Shown here: piece after piece, positions 18,080-26,904 of the stretch | Layout: every line of letters starts with the position of its first letter | Numbering within the stretch: position 1 is the stretch's first letter | DNA from: Ruegeria sp. TM1040 | GTDB lineage: Bacteria > Pseudomonadota > Alphaproteobacteria > Rhodobacterales > Rhodobacteraceae | Assembly (NCBI RefSeq): GCF_000014065.1 | Contig: NC_008044.1 | Span: 1,821,501 to 1,885,500, forward strand | DNA: 64,000 nt | Reading direction: 5' to 3' | The notes under the pieces: model-generated | Database searches by the model: none | What the model saw: only the letters and a program-made list of their open reading frames with translations | What the model was told of the DNA's origin: nothing | Translations under genes and position numbers: made by a program

Positions 18080-18637
18080 CTAATGCACTGCGCACCCTGA
18101 GGCGATCACTTCGCCGGGGTAGACTTCGTAGTTGGGCTTGGGATCTAGATACACCATCTGCACCGCGGTGATCTTGTACTGGCATTTCTCAGATTGCGCC
18201 GGGCTGACCGTTTGCCCCCCGACCCAGAGATCCAGCCACGGATAGCCCCGCGCGCCGGTATGACAGGGACCATCTTGCGGGCGCGGACCGTCGCCGCAAG
18301 TGTCCTCTACGATTGCATATTTCTTGAGACGCGGGAGATAAAACACTGTCCCAGCGGGAAAATCGAGAATGTCACGGCGCCCTTTCAAAGTGTGGCCTAC
18401 AGCGAGGGTGATCGGGTCGCGATAAGTGCCAATCCCGCCGGCTCGCCGGTGTTTCACCGGGTGCGAGATCGCGACGGATCCTGGGGGCGTGTTATCCCAG
18501 AACCCGTAGCCCGTGATATAGGCCGCAAATCGCTGCTCCTGCGCCGCTGCCTCTGACGGACCGCTAAAACTGGCGATGGCCCCACCGAATGACACTGCGG
18601 CCATTCTGAAAAATTGACGTCCAAACCCATTCATCAT
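18080..18637 (-). CDS. exported 3D-domain-like (double-psi beta-barrel) protein
   Basis: 185 aa with an N-terminal export signal (about 1-32, ending EAAAQ). The mature chain has YITGYGFWDNTPPGS, then DPITLAVG and an EDTCGDGP segment, arranged like the 3D/RlpA-type barrel that includes cell-wall lytic enzymes; the aspartates in DPITLA and EDTCGD correspond to the usual acidic residues. Four or five Cys residues suggest disulfides. Probably acts on peptidoglycan in the periplasm, but the activity is inferred from the fold pattern only. Confidence 0.6.
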   Translation of the reverse strand: MMNGFGRQFFRMAAVSFGGAIASFSGPSEAAAQEQRFAAYITGYGFWDNTPPGSVAISHPVKHRRAGGIGTYRDPITLAVGHTLKGRRDILDFPAGTVFYLPRLKKYAIVEDTCGDGPRPQDGPCHTGARGYPWLDLWVGGQTVSPAQSEKCQYKITAVQMVYLDPKPNYEVYPGEVIASGCAVH

Positions 18638-18967
18638 TCCCCTCCCTTCGGATAGGGGTGAATGAAGCGCGCAAACAGGTCACAGCGGACTATGTTCCGC
18701 CTCACGCCTCAGCCCCACACAGCTATCGTAGCACAGCGCAAAAACTCTTCATAGTTGTACACACCTCCAATTGATTTTCCAAAGGTTGAATATGCAACCT
18801 TTTGCAGCGCGCCCGCGCGTCTTTTTCTGCAGGTTTCGCGCCAGTGTGAGAGGCCCGTTCCAGACAGAACCGCCCGGCTCAGAATGCTGCGGGACAAGCG
18901 AATAGCGCTCTGGACAAGGGTTTCTTCACCTTCTTGCCATAAAGAAGAGCTTAGAGATGGAAGGGAG
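18638..18967. other. 330-base gap with a palindrome upstream of the EAL gene
   Basis: No coding region I trust: an in-frame upstream extension of the EAL gene and an antisense frame both lack starts with ribosome-binding sites. It holds a perfect inverted repeat at 18781-18802 (separate entry) and an AT-richer stretch around 18735-18800 suited to a promoter. Confidence 0.6.
18781..18802. promoter_or_regulatory. perfect 8-bp inverted repeat upstream of EAL gene
   Basis: Arms AAAGGTTG (18781-18788) and CAACCTTT (18795-18802) are separated by six bases. Not followed by a T tract, so an operator for a dimeric regulator is more likely than a terminator. It is about 165 bases before the EAL start. 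Confidence 0.45.
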
Positions 18968-19759
18968 ATGACCTTGACGGATACAGAAAAGTGCAAAGCA
19001 TGTCGCAACGGCAAAGGCTTCGAAGTCCCCATTTCCATGGCTTTTCATCCGATTGTCTCCGTCGGCTCCGGCAAAGTATTTGCCTATGAGGCCCTGGTGC
19101 GCGGACAGGATGGGTCTGGTGCTGCGCAGGTCTTTGAGCAGGTCAATGACGACAACCTCTATGCCTTCGACCAGAAATGCCGCAAGACCGCGATCGAACA
19201 CGCCAGTCGCCTTGATCTCGGCGACACCGGGTCGCTCTTGTCGATCAACTTCTTGCCCAATGCGGTTTATGATCCCAAAGCCTGCATTCGCCTGACCTTG
19301 GAGACCGCAAAAAAGACCGGGTTTCCCGTGTCCCAGATCATGTTTGAGTTCACCGAGGTCGAACGGATCTCTGCGCCGCATCTCCTCGACATCCTCAGCA
19401 CCTACCGTCGCCTTGGTTTTTTGACCTCGATCGACGACTTCGGCGCTGGATACGCCGGGTTAGATCTATTGTCCCGGTTTCAGCCGGATGTCGTGAAACT
19501 CGACGCCGAACTCACCCGAAATATTGATCAGTCAAGCGTCAAACAGACCATCGTGCGGCACGTCATCTCCATGCTGGAGCAGCTTGGCATCATCATCGTT
19601 GCAGAAGGTATTGAAACGCAGGGGGAATTCTCCTGCCTCTATGACCTAGGAGTTGACCTGATGCAGGGCTGGCTGTTTGCAAAACCAGGGTTTGAGACCC
19701 TTCCGGATGTCCGCTGGCCCGACGCGCTTCGGAGTGTCGAGGAAAGCAAAACCGCCTGA
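18968..19759 (+). CDS. stand-alone EAL-domain c-di-GMP phosphodiesterase
   Basis: 263 aa; ATG with GGGAG very close upstream, so the true start could also be the TTG two codons later. The whole protein is one EAL domain with no membrane segment. Signature E41-A42-L43, the SINFLPN Asn, the EFTE Glu, the IDDFGAGYA aspartates, VKLD Lys, EGIE Glu and QGWLFAKP Gln are all kept, so it should hydrolyse cyclic-di-GMP. A C9-x-x-C12 pair precedes the domain and could bind metal or sense redox state. Confidence 0.9.
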   Translation: MTLTDTEKCKACRNGKGFEVPISMAFHPIVSVGSGKVFAYEALVRGQDGSGAAQVFEQVNDDNLYAFDQKCRKTAIEHASRLDLGDTGSLLSINFLPNAVYDPKACIRLTLETAKKTGFPVSQIMFEFTEVERISAPHLLDILSTYRRLGFLTSIDDFGAGYAGLDLLSRFQPDVVKLDAELTRNIDQSSVKQTIVRHVISMLEQLGIIIVAEGIETQGEFSCLYDLGVDLMQGWLFAKPGFETLPDVRWPDALRSVEESKTA

Positions 19760-19864
19760 TGCCCTCGCAGGCGCGTCGTCCGCATCCGGCGTGCGAGCCG
19801 AACATGGGTATATAGCCGGCTCGAGGGGCCCCCGAAGTGCGGAACTCTGCGCCAAACGAGTGCC

Positions 19865-20764
19865 TTAAGAGGTTTCTCTCGCCTTAAATTGCTCGGCCAA
19901 TTGGTCAAAAACCAGCCTGATCCGACGTGCGGTGTGCAGCTCTGAATGGGTTGCCAGCCAAATCGGAAACGCAAAAGGATCTCGGTCCGGCAAAATTCTC
20001 TCAATTCCGGGGGTTGGGGCTGCTACATCATCTGACATGACACTAACGCCAAAGCCTTGGCGCACCAGTTCCCATGACACGACCCCGCTGTGCGATCCGA
20101 TACGGAAATTTTTGCGCGTTACCGGAATGCCCGCCGGATTGAGAAACCCGATGAACCTCTCGACATCGCCAAAGCTGACAAAGTCCAACTGAGCCAGCTC
20201 TTCCTCGCTTCTGGGCCGTCCGACCTGATCCAGATAGGAGGAAGCCGCATAGAGATGCGCGCTCGCCTGCGCCACAAGCCGCGCGATCAAATCCGGCTGC
20301 GTCGGGCGGATGTGCCGGATCGCGATGTCGGCCTCGCGCCGGTGAAGGTCCCGGAGATCATTGGCGGCAACCACGTCGATTTCGAGCCGGGGCGCCGCAA
20401 GCCTGATCTGTTTGAGCATGGCAGGCAGTTGATAGGTCGACATCACATCGGACGCGGTGATCCTGACCTGCCCTTCGACAGATTGCGACTGGCCGGTTGC
20501 AGTCAGCGAAATCTTGTTCGCGACATCCGCCATCTCCCGGACATGGACCAATAGCTCCGTACCCGCCGTCGTAAGTCGGAGCGACTTGCCGACACGCTCA
20601 AACACGGTGACCCCAAGCGCCTCCTCGAGTGCGCCAACCTGACGGCCCACGGTCGGCTGCGTCTGGTTCAGCACGCGCGCGGCAGCCGAGAACGAGCCTT
20701 CCTCGGCAGTCGCCAGAAAGGATCTCACCTGGTTCCAGTCAAAGTTGATTGCACTCCAGTTCAT
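19865..20764 (-). CDS. LysR-family transcriptional regulator
   Basis: 299 aa. Residues about 5-64 are the winged helix-turn-helix (WNQVRSFLATAEEGSFSAAARVLNQ and so on) and the rest the two-lobed effector domain. Three Met codons are close together; the one giving the usual start just before the DNA-binding helix is preferred. Divergent from the methyltransferase gene 96 bases away, so it probably controls that gene and itself. Effector unknown. Confidence 0.88.
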   Translation of the reverse strand: MNWSAINFDWNQVRSFLATAEEGSFSAAARVLNQTQPTVGRQVGALEEALGVTVFERVGKSLRLTTAGTELLVHVREMADVANKISLTATGQSQSVEGQVRITASDVMSTYQLPAMLKQIRLAAPRLEIDVVAANDLRDLHRREADIAIRHIRPTQPDLIARLVAQASAHLYAASSYLDQVGRPRSEEELAQLDFVSFGDVERFIGFLNPAGIPVTRKNFRIGSHSGVVSWELVRQGFGVSVMSDDVAAPTPGIERILPDRDPFAFPIWLATHSELHTARRIRLVFDQLAEQFKARETS

Positions 20765-20860
20765 GCATAAATGCATAACCATCCTGCAAAGCGGATCAAT
20801 TCCATAAAACTGTGTTTGGATGTAAAGGTTGCTCTGACACCACAAACGGAAAGTAGAGAT

Positions 20861-21508
20861 ATGGCCGCTTCTTCAAAGGATGCCGCGTTCTGGAGCAAGA
20901 TCTCGCGCAAGTATGCGGCGGACCCGATCCGCAACATGGACGGCTATCTGCAAACGCTTGATCGCACAAAATCCTACCTGAAGCCGGAGGACCATGTGCT
21001 CGAGATCGGCTGCGGCACGGGATCGACCGCTTTGCTGCTGGCGCCGCATGTTGCGCATATCACCGGCACGGATCTGGCACCGGGCATGATCGAAATTGCT
21101 GCCGAGAAACGTGCGAAAGAAGGGCTCGAAAACGTGACGTTCAAAGTGGCCGAGACGCTCGACCACAACCCTCAGGACGGCGCCTATGACGCCATTTTGG
21201 CGCATAACCTGCTGCATCTGTTGCATGATCTTGATCAATCGCTGCAGCGGATCGCTGCGCTGACCAAAACCGGCGGGGTCTTTATCTCAAAAACTGTCTG
21301 CGCCCCAAAAGCCGGTGGCATCAAATACGCGCTCATTCGTGCGCTCGCGATCCCGCTGATGCAGCGGATCGGAAAAGCGCCCTATGTGAATTTCATTTCG
21401 GTGCCGGACCTTGAGCGTCGTATTGAACGTGCCGGATTCGAGATTTGCGAGGTGATTTCCCAGCCCGGACTGATGCAGAGCCACTATGTTGTGGCGCGCA
21501 AACTCTAA
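20861..21508 (+). CDS. class I SAM-dependent methyltransferase
   Basis: 215 aa from the ATG after a weak GAGA site; the frame is open upstream but the start chosen fits small methyltransferases. Motif I VLEIGCGTG lies at 47-54, with the acidic ribose-binding residue in TGTDLAPGM and motif IV-like AHNLLHLL. The substrate-binding part is short, typical of small-molecule methyltransferases. Substrate unknown; the LysR gene opposite likely regulates it. Confidence 0.85.
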   Translation: MAASSKDAAFWSKISRKYAADPIRNMDGYLQTLDRTKSYLKPEDHVLEIGCGTGSTALLLAPHVAHITGTDLAPGMIEIAAEKRAKEGLENVTFKVAETLDHNPQDGAYDAILAHNLLHLLHDLDQSLQRIAALTKTGGVFISKTVCAPKAGGIKYALIRALAIPLMQRIGKAPYVNFISVPDLERRIERAGFEICEVISQPGLMQSHYVVARKL

Positions 21509-21574
21509 CGCCTTTCCTGCGCCAGCCGCTGAAGCCACCGAACGCAGGCGCATCGCTTGCTGCGATATAGAGGC

Positions 21575-21603
21575 GGGCGGTGCCCCTATCCGAGGCACCG
21601 CCC
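21575..21603. terminator. perfect GC hairpin between convergent genes
   Basis: Arms GGGCGGTGCC (21575-21584) and GGCACCGCCC (21594-21603) with a 9-base loop lie between the methyltransferase and the convergent DJ-1 gene. No strong T tract on either strand, so termination may be partial. Confidence 0.5.
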
Positions 21604-21610
21604 AATGGAC

Positions 21611-22291
21611 TTACAATAGCGCCAGAACTTCCTTGGCTGCAGCTTCCGAAGAGGCTGGGTTCTGACCGGTCACCAATTGACCATCGGCCACCGCAAGAGG
21701 CTGCCAATCCGCGACATTCTCAAACTCTGCGCCAAGTTCGCGCAGCTTGGTCTCAAGCAGGAAGGGTACCGCTTTTTCGAGCCCTACGGCCGTTTCTTCA
21801 CTGTTGGTGAAAGCGGTCACTTTGCGCCCCTTGACGATGGGCTCGCCCTTGGCATCCACAACCTTGGCAAAGGCCGCAGGGCCATGGCAGACCGACGCGA
21901 CGACCTTGCCGCTGTCCCAGGCCTTGCCAATCGCGGCTGCTGCCGTCGCGCTCTCGGCGAGGTCATACATCGCGCCGTGCCCGCCCGGAATGTAGAGCGC
22001 ATCATAGGCGGTGACATCCTCGTCTTCGAGGCGACCGGGCTTGGCGAGCAAGGCTGTTGCCGCTGCATCTGCGCGAAACCGCGTGACCGAGGCCGGCGCC
22101 GCATCGCCAGTTTCGTCGGAGTTCGGATCAATCGGTACAGGCTTACCTTCGAGCGTCACCAGCGTGACCTCGTGACCGGCATCGAGGAACGCGTAGTACG
22201 GGGTAGCCAGCTCTTCGTACCACACGCCCGTCGGTTTTCCGGTGTCGCCCAGTACATCGGCTGCGGTGGAGAGGATCAAAATGCGTGCCAT
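21611..22291 (-). CDS. DJ-1/PfpI-family class I glutamine amidotransferase-like protein
   Basis: 226 aa. Catalytic C135-H136 sits in ASVCHGPAA, with E26-E27 in GVWYEEL completing the usual pocket, close to Hsp31/HchA-type proteins. Members act as glyoxalases, deglycases or holding chaperones under carbonyl stress. The divergent LysR gene at 22422 probably controls it. Confidence 0.87.
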   Translation of the reverse strand: MARILILSTAADVLGDTGKPTGVWYEELATPYYAFLDAGHEVTLVTLEGKPVPIDPNSDETGDAAPASVTRFRADAAATALLAKPGRLEDEDVTAYDALYIPGGHGAMYDLAESATAAAAIGKAWDSGKVVASVCHGPAAFAKVVDAKGEPIVKGRKVTAFTNSEETAVGLEKAVPFLLETKLRELGAEFENVADWQPLAVADGQLVTGQNPASSEAAAKEVLALL

Positions 22292-22421
22292 GTTTATATA
22301 TCCTTACGTGGTCCAGTGACGCCCCAGGAGGAGTGTGCGGGGCGCGTCTCACCTCATATAAGCAGGATCAGAAGATCGAGAAATTGATGCATACCATGAC
22401 AGAAATCGATATTCTGGACAT

Positions 22422-23321
22422 ATGACTGTTGATATATCGCTCCTTCGCGTCTTCCACGCCGTTATGGAAGAGCGCAATGTCACTGCCGCTGCGCGCCGTC
22501 TGGGACAATCACAAAGCACGGTCAGTGCAGCGCTCGCACGGTTGCGGGATGCGTTGGGCGATGAGTTGTTCCTGCGCGCACGCTATGGTGTTGAGCCAAC
22601 TGAAAAAGCGCTACAGATCGCGCCCGACATCGCCGCCGGCCTCGATCGACTCGAACAGGCGTTTCGCGCTGCAGAACCCTTTGACCCCATTCGCAGCACC
22701 CGGCGTTTCCGGTTACTGCTGGGCCCTTACGCCGAAGTGGTGCTGGCGCCGGATCTGGCCGAAGCCTTTGCTCAGCACGCCCCCAAAGCCCAGCTTGAGC
22801 TTGCGCCGATCGGTCCTGACCTAGATCCACGCAAGCTCGCCGCCCAAAGCTTTGACCTCGCCATTGGCCGCTTTGCACCGCCCCCCGACGATCTTGTGGT
22901 CTCGGATCTCTTTAGTGACGGGTTTCGCTGCATCGTCGCCCCAGCCGCTCTGCCCGAGGGCGCCAGTCTGGATCTCGATCTCTATGAGACCCTGCCCCAT
23001 GTGATCGTCGCGCCCCCCGGCAGATGGCGGACAGGAGTGCATAAGTTGACCGCTGCCAGCGGCTTGCAGCGCAATACAGCCGTGGCAGTGTCGCATTTTC
23101 TGACGGCCGCCCCGACCGTGGCCCGTATCAACGGGATCGCCACTGTCCCTGCCCGCATCGCCGCCATGGTCGCGGCACCTTATGGGCTGCGCAATGTTGC
23201 AGTGCCGCGCGATCTTGGGACTTTTCCAACCCAGATCGCCTGGCACCCGCACCAGCGCAGAGATCCCCGTCATGTCTGGCTGAGAGACCTACTTTTGTCT
23301 CTCACCGCGACAAGCACCTGA
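22422..23321 (+). CDS. LysR-family transcriptional regulator
   Basis: 299 aa. N-terminal helix-turn-helix in residues about 1-60 (ISLLRVFHAVMEERNVTAAARRLGQSQSTVSAAL) and a C-terminal effector domain. The 130-base divergent gap with the DJ-1 gene would hold both promoters and the operator. Of the NodD/PhoB-like LysR branch by its ISLLRVF start. Effector unknown. Confidence 0.9.
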   Translation: MTVDISLLRVFHAVMEERNVTAAARRLGQSQSTVSAALARLRDALGDELFLRARYGVEPTEKALQIAPDIAAGLDRLEQAFRAAEPFDPIRSTRRFRLLLGPYAEVVLAPDLAEAFAQHAPKAQLELAPIGPDLDPRKLAAQSFDLAIGRFAPPPDDLVVSDLFSDGFRCIVAPAALPEGASLDLDLYETLPHVIVAPPGRWRTGVHKLTAASGLQRNTAVAVSHFLTAAPTVARINGIATVPARIAAMVAAPYGLRNVAVPRDLGTFPTQIAWHPHQRRDPRHVWLRDLLLSLTATST

Positions 23322-23755
23322 TTTTTCGGAGCTTTCAGCCCCACCACGGTCTTATGGCCGCCTTTATGCCACGCCTTTTTGGGAGCCCCATCAAAGTCGC
23401 CAGCGCAATCGCTTCGCCGACGCTGAGCGCGCATTGGGCGCCGACGCGACTGCAAGGACCGCAAGGCCGAATATGCGCAACGCTGTCGATGCAATTCTGC
23501 CAGACCGATTGTTGGACTTGGTCGCTGAGGTCCTGCGATCCGTTGAAAACTTTGAACCCTACGCCCCGCACCCGCTTGAAGACAGACGCAAAAAGAATCC
23601 TTGCGATCTCATCAAGAAAGGCGTAGGGGTGAGCCGCTAACGTTTCTTCTCTTCGAATTTCTGCTTCCGTGAAAACGGTATCGGTTGGTCGACTTGGATC
23701 GACTTTTGCCGAGCTGTCGCAATCACGCGGACAGATTTATTTGGAGACTACGGAT
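23322..23755. other. 434-base gap with one doubtful small frame
   Basis: The region between LysR and the second cold-shock gene is low in recognisable coding sequence. Frames on both strands stay open in parts but lack good starts; one possible small gene (23473-23640) is listed separately. The last 100 bases before the cold-shock gene may be its leader. Confidence 0.5.
23473..23640 (+). CDS. doubtful small protein
   Basis: 55 aa if the ATG at 23473 is used; the frame is open further upstream. The composition is protein-like (ILPDRLLDLVAEVL forms an amphipathic helix, then a charged basic tail) and codon use resembles neighbours. No ribosome-binding site is clear. It could be a remnant of a longer gene. 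Confidence 0.3.
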   Translation: MRNAVDAILPDRLLDLVAEVLRSVENFEPYAPHPLEDRRKKNPCDLIKKGVGVSR

Positions 23756-23962
23756 ATGGCCAATGGCACCGTAAAATGGTTCAACGCAACCAAAGGCTTC
23801 GGCTTCATTCAACCGGAAGATGGCACCCAGGACGTGTTCCTGCACATCTCTGCAGTTGAGCGTGCGGGCATCAATCGCATCGACGACGGTCAGAAAGTGA
23901 CCTTTGACCTCGAAAACGGTCGCGACGGACGCACATCGGCAAGCAATCTCGCGCTTGCTTGA
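23756..23962 (+). CDS. cold-shock domain protein, second copy
   Basis: 68 aa with GGAG before the ATG. KGFGFI and DVFLHIS RNA-binding motifs are intact. It is a paralog of the protein at 2918-3124 and differs mainly in the second half. The small charged protein gene follows 25 bases later, possibly cotranscribed. Upstream leader about 100 bases. Confidence 0.92.
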   Translation: MANGTVKWFNATKGFGFIQPEDGTQDVFLHISAVERAGINRIDDGQKVTFDLENGRDGRTSASNLALA

Positions 23963-23987
23963 GAACCTGAGCTGGGGAGACGGACAA

Positions 23988-24203
23988 ATGACCAACACCC
24001 CGGCAAAGGATGACGACGTCGATATTTTTGCACATCTCTCTGTATCTGCAGCGAAGTCAAAGACTTCGGATGTGATGTCGGCGGCGGATCGCACGACCCA
24101 GACAGTCAAGCGTCTCCGAGACGAGGAAGCCGCAGCCAACGCTGAAAAGGTTGCCCGTCTCAGAGCGTTCAGGAAAAAACATACTCCGAAACCAAAGACG
24201 TAA
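23988..24203 (+). CDS. small charged protein downstream of csp
   Basis: 71 aa from an ATG behind GGGGAGA. Acidic N-terminus (KDDDVDIFAHL) followed by a helical Arg/Glu/Ala region and a Lys-rich end (RKKHTPKPKT). No known domain. Its distance of 25 bases from the cold-shock gene suggests a shared transcript. Function unknown. Confidence 0.6.
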   Translation: MTNTPAKDDDVDIFAHLSVSAAKSKTSDVMSAADRTTQTVKRLRDEEAAANAEKVARLRAFRKKHTPKPKT

Positions 24204-24643
24204 CCGGGTCTACAAAAAGGCGCACTGCAACCTGCCCTTTTGTGGCAGATGCAGTGTTTCCAGATGCATGCGTCGAGCATTTCACTCTTTTTCGGAAGGG
24301 CGTGCTCCGCGGCGCATCGGAAGGCTCCGTGGCGGGGACATCCTCGCCACGGAGGCAACAGACTACTACCCCGATACGACAGCGCGCTCTGTAACCAACG
24401 CGGCACGAGATCCGCACTGCGCGCGCATCGCTTAGATCGCCTTTTGCGTGACTACTCCTCGCGCTGCGAGGATAGCGACGCACCTTCTTCGAGAAAGCAC
24501 TGAAGACTGGGGGGATATCTCGGCCCTCCGTTGCCCTCACCTGCGCGCGCCTACATACGCCCCCGCTCATGCGGAATTTCGGATGCGCGACACCACATTG
24601 GACGGGCCTTCACGGCACGTCATACCAAATTCAAGATGAGAAC
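24204..24643. other. 440-base gap with a 10-bp inverted repeat
   Basis: Several overlapping frames exist but none has a good start or protein-like composition. A perfect inverted repeat occurs at 24325-24354. Nothing else is recognised. Confidence 0.5.
24325..24354. repeat. perfect 10-bp inverted repeat
   Basis: Arms CTCCGTGGCG (24325-24334) and CGCCACGGAG (24345-24354) with a 10-base loop, no T tract. Could be a hairpin in a transcript or an operator. Confidence 0.6.
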
Positions 24644-24913
24644 ATGATAGAGATTTTTTGGGGACCGAAGATGGTCCTGACCGAGATTGAAACCGGAACT
24701 CAAGAGGCCTTTGGCACCATTGAAAAGGCGCACCATTGGCTCAGCCGCAAATGGCCTGTTGCAGATTCCGCGGCCCGAGCTGCACTGGCCCAAGTCGAAG
24801 CCGCGATGGAATGCATGGGGTCCGTGCAGGACGCAAGATCGGCATTTCAAGACGCCGCCTGCAGCGCCGGGTTTCACATTGCAGATCAAAGCGCGCAGCC
24901 CCTGGCGTCATAG
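24644..24913 (+). CDS. DUF982-family small protein
   Basis: 89 aa. The layout of early aromatic strand, HWLSRKWP segment, and a helix with A-x-x-A-x-x-A-x-x-C followed by AR-x-x-F-x-x-A-A matches DUF982, a family frequent in rhizobia and occasional in Rhodobacteraceae. The ATG lacks a strong ribosome-binding site. Function of the family is unknown. It stands alone among non-coding stretches. Confidence 0.65.
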   Translation: MIEIFWGPKMVLTEIETGTQEAFGTIEKAHHWLSRKWPVADSAARAALAQVEAAMECMGSVQDARSAFQDAACSAGFHIADQSAQPLAS

Positions 24914-25211
24914 ACGCAGCGGGCGTGCAAGGCTTTCAGCTGAAAGAAACAGCGGCCCCGCCCTCGTCGTGCAACAGACCGCAGAGGTCAATTGGGATCA
25001 TTGGGAGGATAAAACCCTTCGTTCCCAATGGCATCCACCGAGACATTCACGCATGCAAATCTAGCTTCGCGGCGGAACATAGCTTGGACGGTGCCCCCCC
25101 AACCGGCCCCGCGTGATCGTAGCATTGAACGCCCAGGTTCGCAGGCAGAACAGGATCCAAGATCGACAAGCGGTGTTGGAGGACTGTAATAAACCGTCAG
25201 AGTGGATTATA
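24914..25211. other. 298-base gap before tRNA-Cys
   Basis: No feature recognised between the DUF982 gene and the tRNA; frames present are short and have no starts with ribosome-binding sites. Confidence 0.5.
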
Positions 25212-25285
25212 TGGAGGCGAGTACCGGAATCGAACCGGTGTACACGGATTTGCAATCCGCTGCGTCACCACTCCGCCAACTCGCC
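25212..25285 (-). tRNA. tRNA-Cys (GCA)
   Basis: 74 bases including an encoded CCA. The 5' GGCGAGT pairs fully with ACTCGCC of the acceptor stem, followed by the U discriminator base expected for Cys. The T-loop GGTTCGATTCC is intact and the anticodon GCA is at 25251-25253. It sits between the DUF982 gene and the Lrp gene. Confidence 0.97.
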
Positions 25286-25461
25286 GCCTTGATACCTCGA
25301 TGTGGCGGGTGGTGTCCGGCCACTGGGCGTGCACTGCTTTTATGAAGGTTGCCAGCGAGGTGCAAGGGTCAAAACCACATTCCTGCGCGAAAATTCATCC
25401 GCAAAATCCACCGCGAGTTCGACGAGCTGAGCCACTCGGTCATCGTCCAAAGCAGGCAAGA

Positions 25462-25941
25462 TCAGTCGACGCGAATTTGCTCGAGCGGGAGATGCGTGGT
25501 CGATTTGATCTCTTCCATCGACAAGAGCGCCGTCACATTGTGGACCCGCACCTCTGAGATCAGCGCCTGGTAGAATTTGTCATAGGCGCGCGCGTTCTTC
25601 ACCCGAACCTTCAGGATATAGTCGATGTCACCCGCAAGGCGGTGCGCTTCCTGAACTTCGGGGCGCTCCTGCAGGGCCTTGAGGAAGGATGCCTGCCAGC
25701 TGGCTTCATGCTCCGAGGTGCGGATCAGCACGAAGAAACAGGCCTCAAACCCCAGGGCCTCGGCATCAAGGATCACCGTCTGATTACCGACCACGCCAGC
25801 CTCGCGCAATTTGCGGATCCGATTCCAGACCGGGGTCTTGGAACTGCCCACTTGCTTGGCGATTTCATCCAGCGACTGCCCCGCATCACGCTGGAGTTCC
25901 GCCAGAATTTTCCGGTCCGTCGCGTCGATCCGCACTGTCAT
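25462..25941 (-). CDS. Lrp/AsnC-family regulator of the sulfur operon (inferred)
   Basis: 159 aa. Helix-turn-helix at about residues 5-50 (DEIAKQVGSSKTPVWNRIRKL) and a C-terminal RAM ligand-binding domain with the G-D-x-D-Y segment. It is divergent from the cobA-cysI operon by 135 bases and so probably controls it, perhaps in response to a sulfur amino acid; the ligand is an inference. Confidence 0.88.
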   Translation of the reverse strand: MTVRIDATDRKILAELQRDAGQSLDEIAKQVGSSKTPVWNRIRKLREAGVVGNQTVILDAEALGFEACFFVLIRTSEHEASWQASFLKALQERPEVQEAHRLAGDIDYILKVRVKNARAYDKFYQALISEVRVHNVTALLSMEEIKSTTHLPLEQIRVD

Positions 25942-26033
25942 TCCAAAATTCTCCTCAAGTCAGGACGCGCGGACCTCACGGCGAAAGGCAGTGAGACATG
26001 TGTCCTTATTTCCCGGCCCATATAGCACAGAGA

Positions 26034-26047
26034 GGGGAATATTTCCT
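26034..26047. promoter_or_regulatory. imperfect palindrome between Lrp gene and cobA
   Basis: GGGGAATATTTCCT, with one mismatch in the symmetry, lies about 30 bases before cobA. AT-centred palindromes of this kind suit Lrp/AsnC-type regulators. Candidate operator only. Confidence 0.35.
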
Positions 26048-26076
26048 ATATCTAGGGTCACGTCAAACACCAAAAA

Positions 26077-26904
26077 ATGGACCGATGGATGCCCCGCGAC
26101 ACGCATTATATCCCGCCCCTCACGCCGCCCCTGCCGGGAGCCATGGGCGTGATGTGTCCGGGTGTCGTAGCCTTTGCGGGATCCGGTCCCGGAGATGTGG
26201 ACCTGTTGACGCTCAAGGTGCTGAAGGCCCTTGGTGAGGCGGATGTCATCCTCTTTGACCGGCTGGTGAGCAAGGACATCATGGCGCTGGCGCATGAGGG
26301 TGCGTTGCTTGAAGATGTCGGAAAAGAGGGCTTCGGGCCATCAATGGCGCAGGAAGAAATCTGCGCGCGGCTGGTGCATCACGCCAAACGCGGCCTCAAG
26401 GTGCTGCGGCTCAAATCGGGCGACCCCACCATCTTTGGCCGGCTGGACGAAGAACTCTCGGCCTGCGAAGCGGCAGATGTCGACACGCAGATCCTGCCGG
26501 GGATCACCGCCGCCTCGGCGGCCGTCGCCGCCATTGGTCAGAGCCTGACACAACGGGGGCGCAATACCTCGGTGCGGTTCCTGACCGGTCATGACATGAA
26601 GGGGTTTGCCGACCACGACTGGGCCCAGCTTGCGCGCCGCGGCGAAGTGGCCGCTGTTTACATGGGCAAGAAATCCGCTCGTTTTGTGCAGGGGCGTATG
26701 CTGATGCATGGCGCCGATCTCACAACCCCCGTGACGGTGGTCGAAAACGCCTCTCGCGCAGATCAGCGTGTGCTGGCCACCACCCTGGAGCATTTGCCCG
26801 CCGATCTGGCCGCTGCGCACTTCAGCGGCCCGGCGCTCACCTTCCTTGGGCTTGCGCCGCGACAGGCGGCCGCCCTTACCGACATTCAGATGGAGCTTGC
26901 CTGA
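26077..26904 (+). CDS. cobA: uroporphyrinogen-III C-methyltransferase
   Basis: 275 aa. The GSGPGDVDLLTLKVLKAL segment and the later D-x-F-G-R and G-I-T-A-A-S-A-A regions are diagnostic. It methylates uroporphyrinogen III twice to precorrin-2 using S-adenosylmethionine, the first step to sirohaem needed by the sulfite reductase encoded next. The first about 22 residues (Pro-rich HYIPPLTPPLPG) are not part of the family fold; a start at 26143 or 26152 is possible. Confidence 0.9.
   Translation: MDRWMPRDTHYIPPLTPPLPGAMGVMCPGVVAFAGSGPGDVDLLTLKVLKALGEADVILFDRLVSKDIMALAHEGALLEDVGKEGFGPSMAQEEICARLVHHAKRGLKVLRLKSGDPTIFGRLDEELSACEAADVDTQILPGITAASAAVAAIGQSLTQRGRNTSVRFLTGHDMKGFADHDWAQLARRGEVAAVYMGKKSARFVQGRMLMHGADLTTPVTVVENASRADQRVLATTLEHLPADLAAAHFSGPALTFLGLAPRQAAALTDIQMELA

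Noticed and set aside
18709-19038. Minus-strand open frame opposite the EAL gene start
   Set aside because: No start signal and it lies over the palindrome and EAL gene; shadow.
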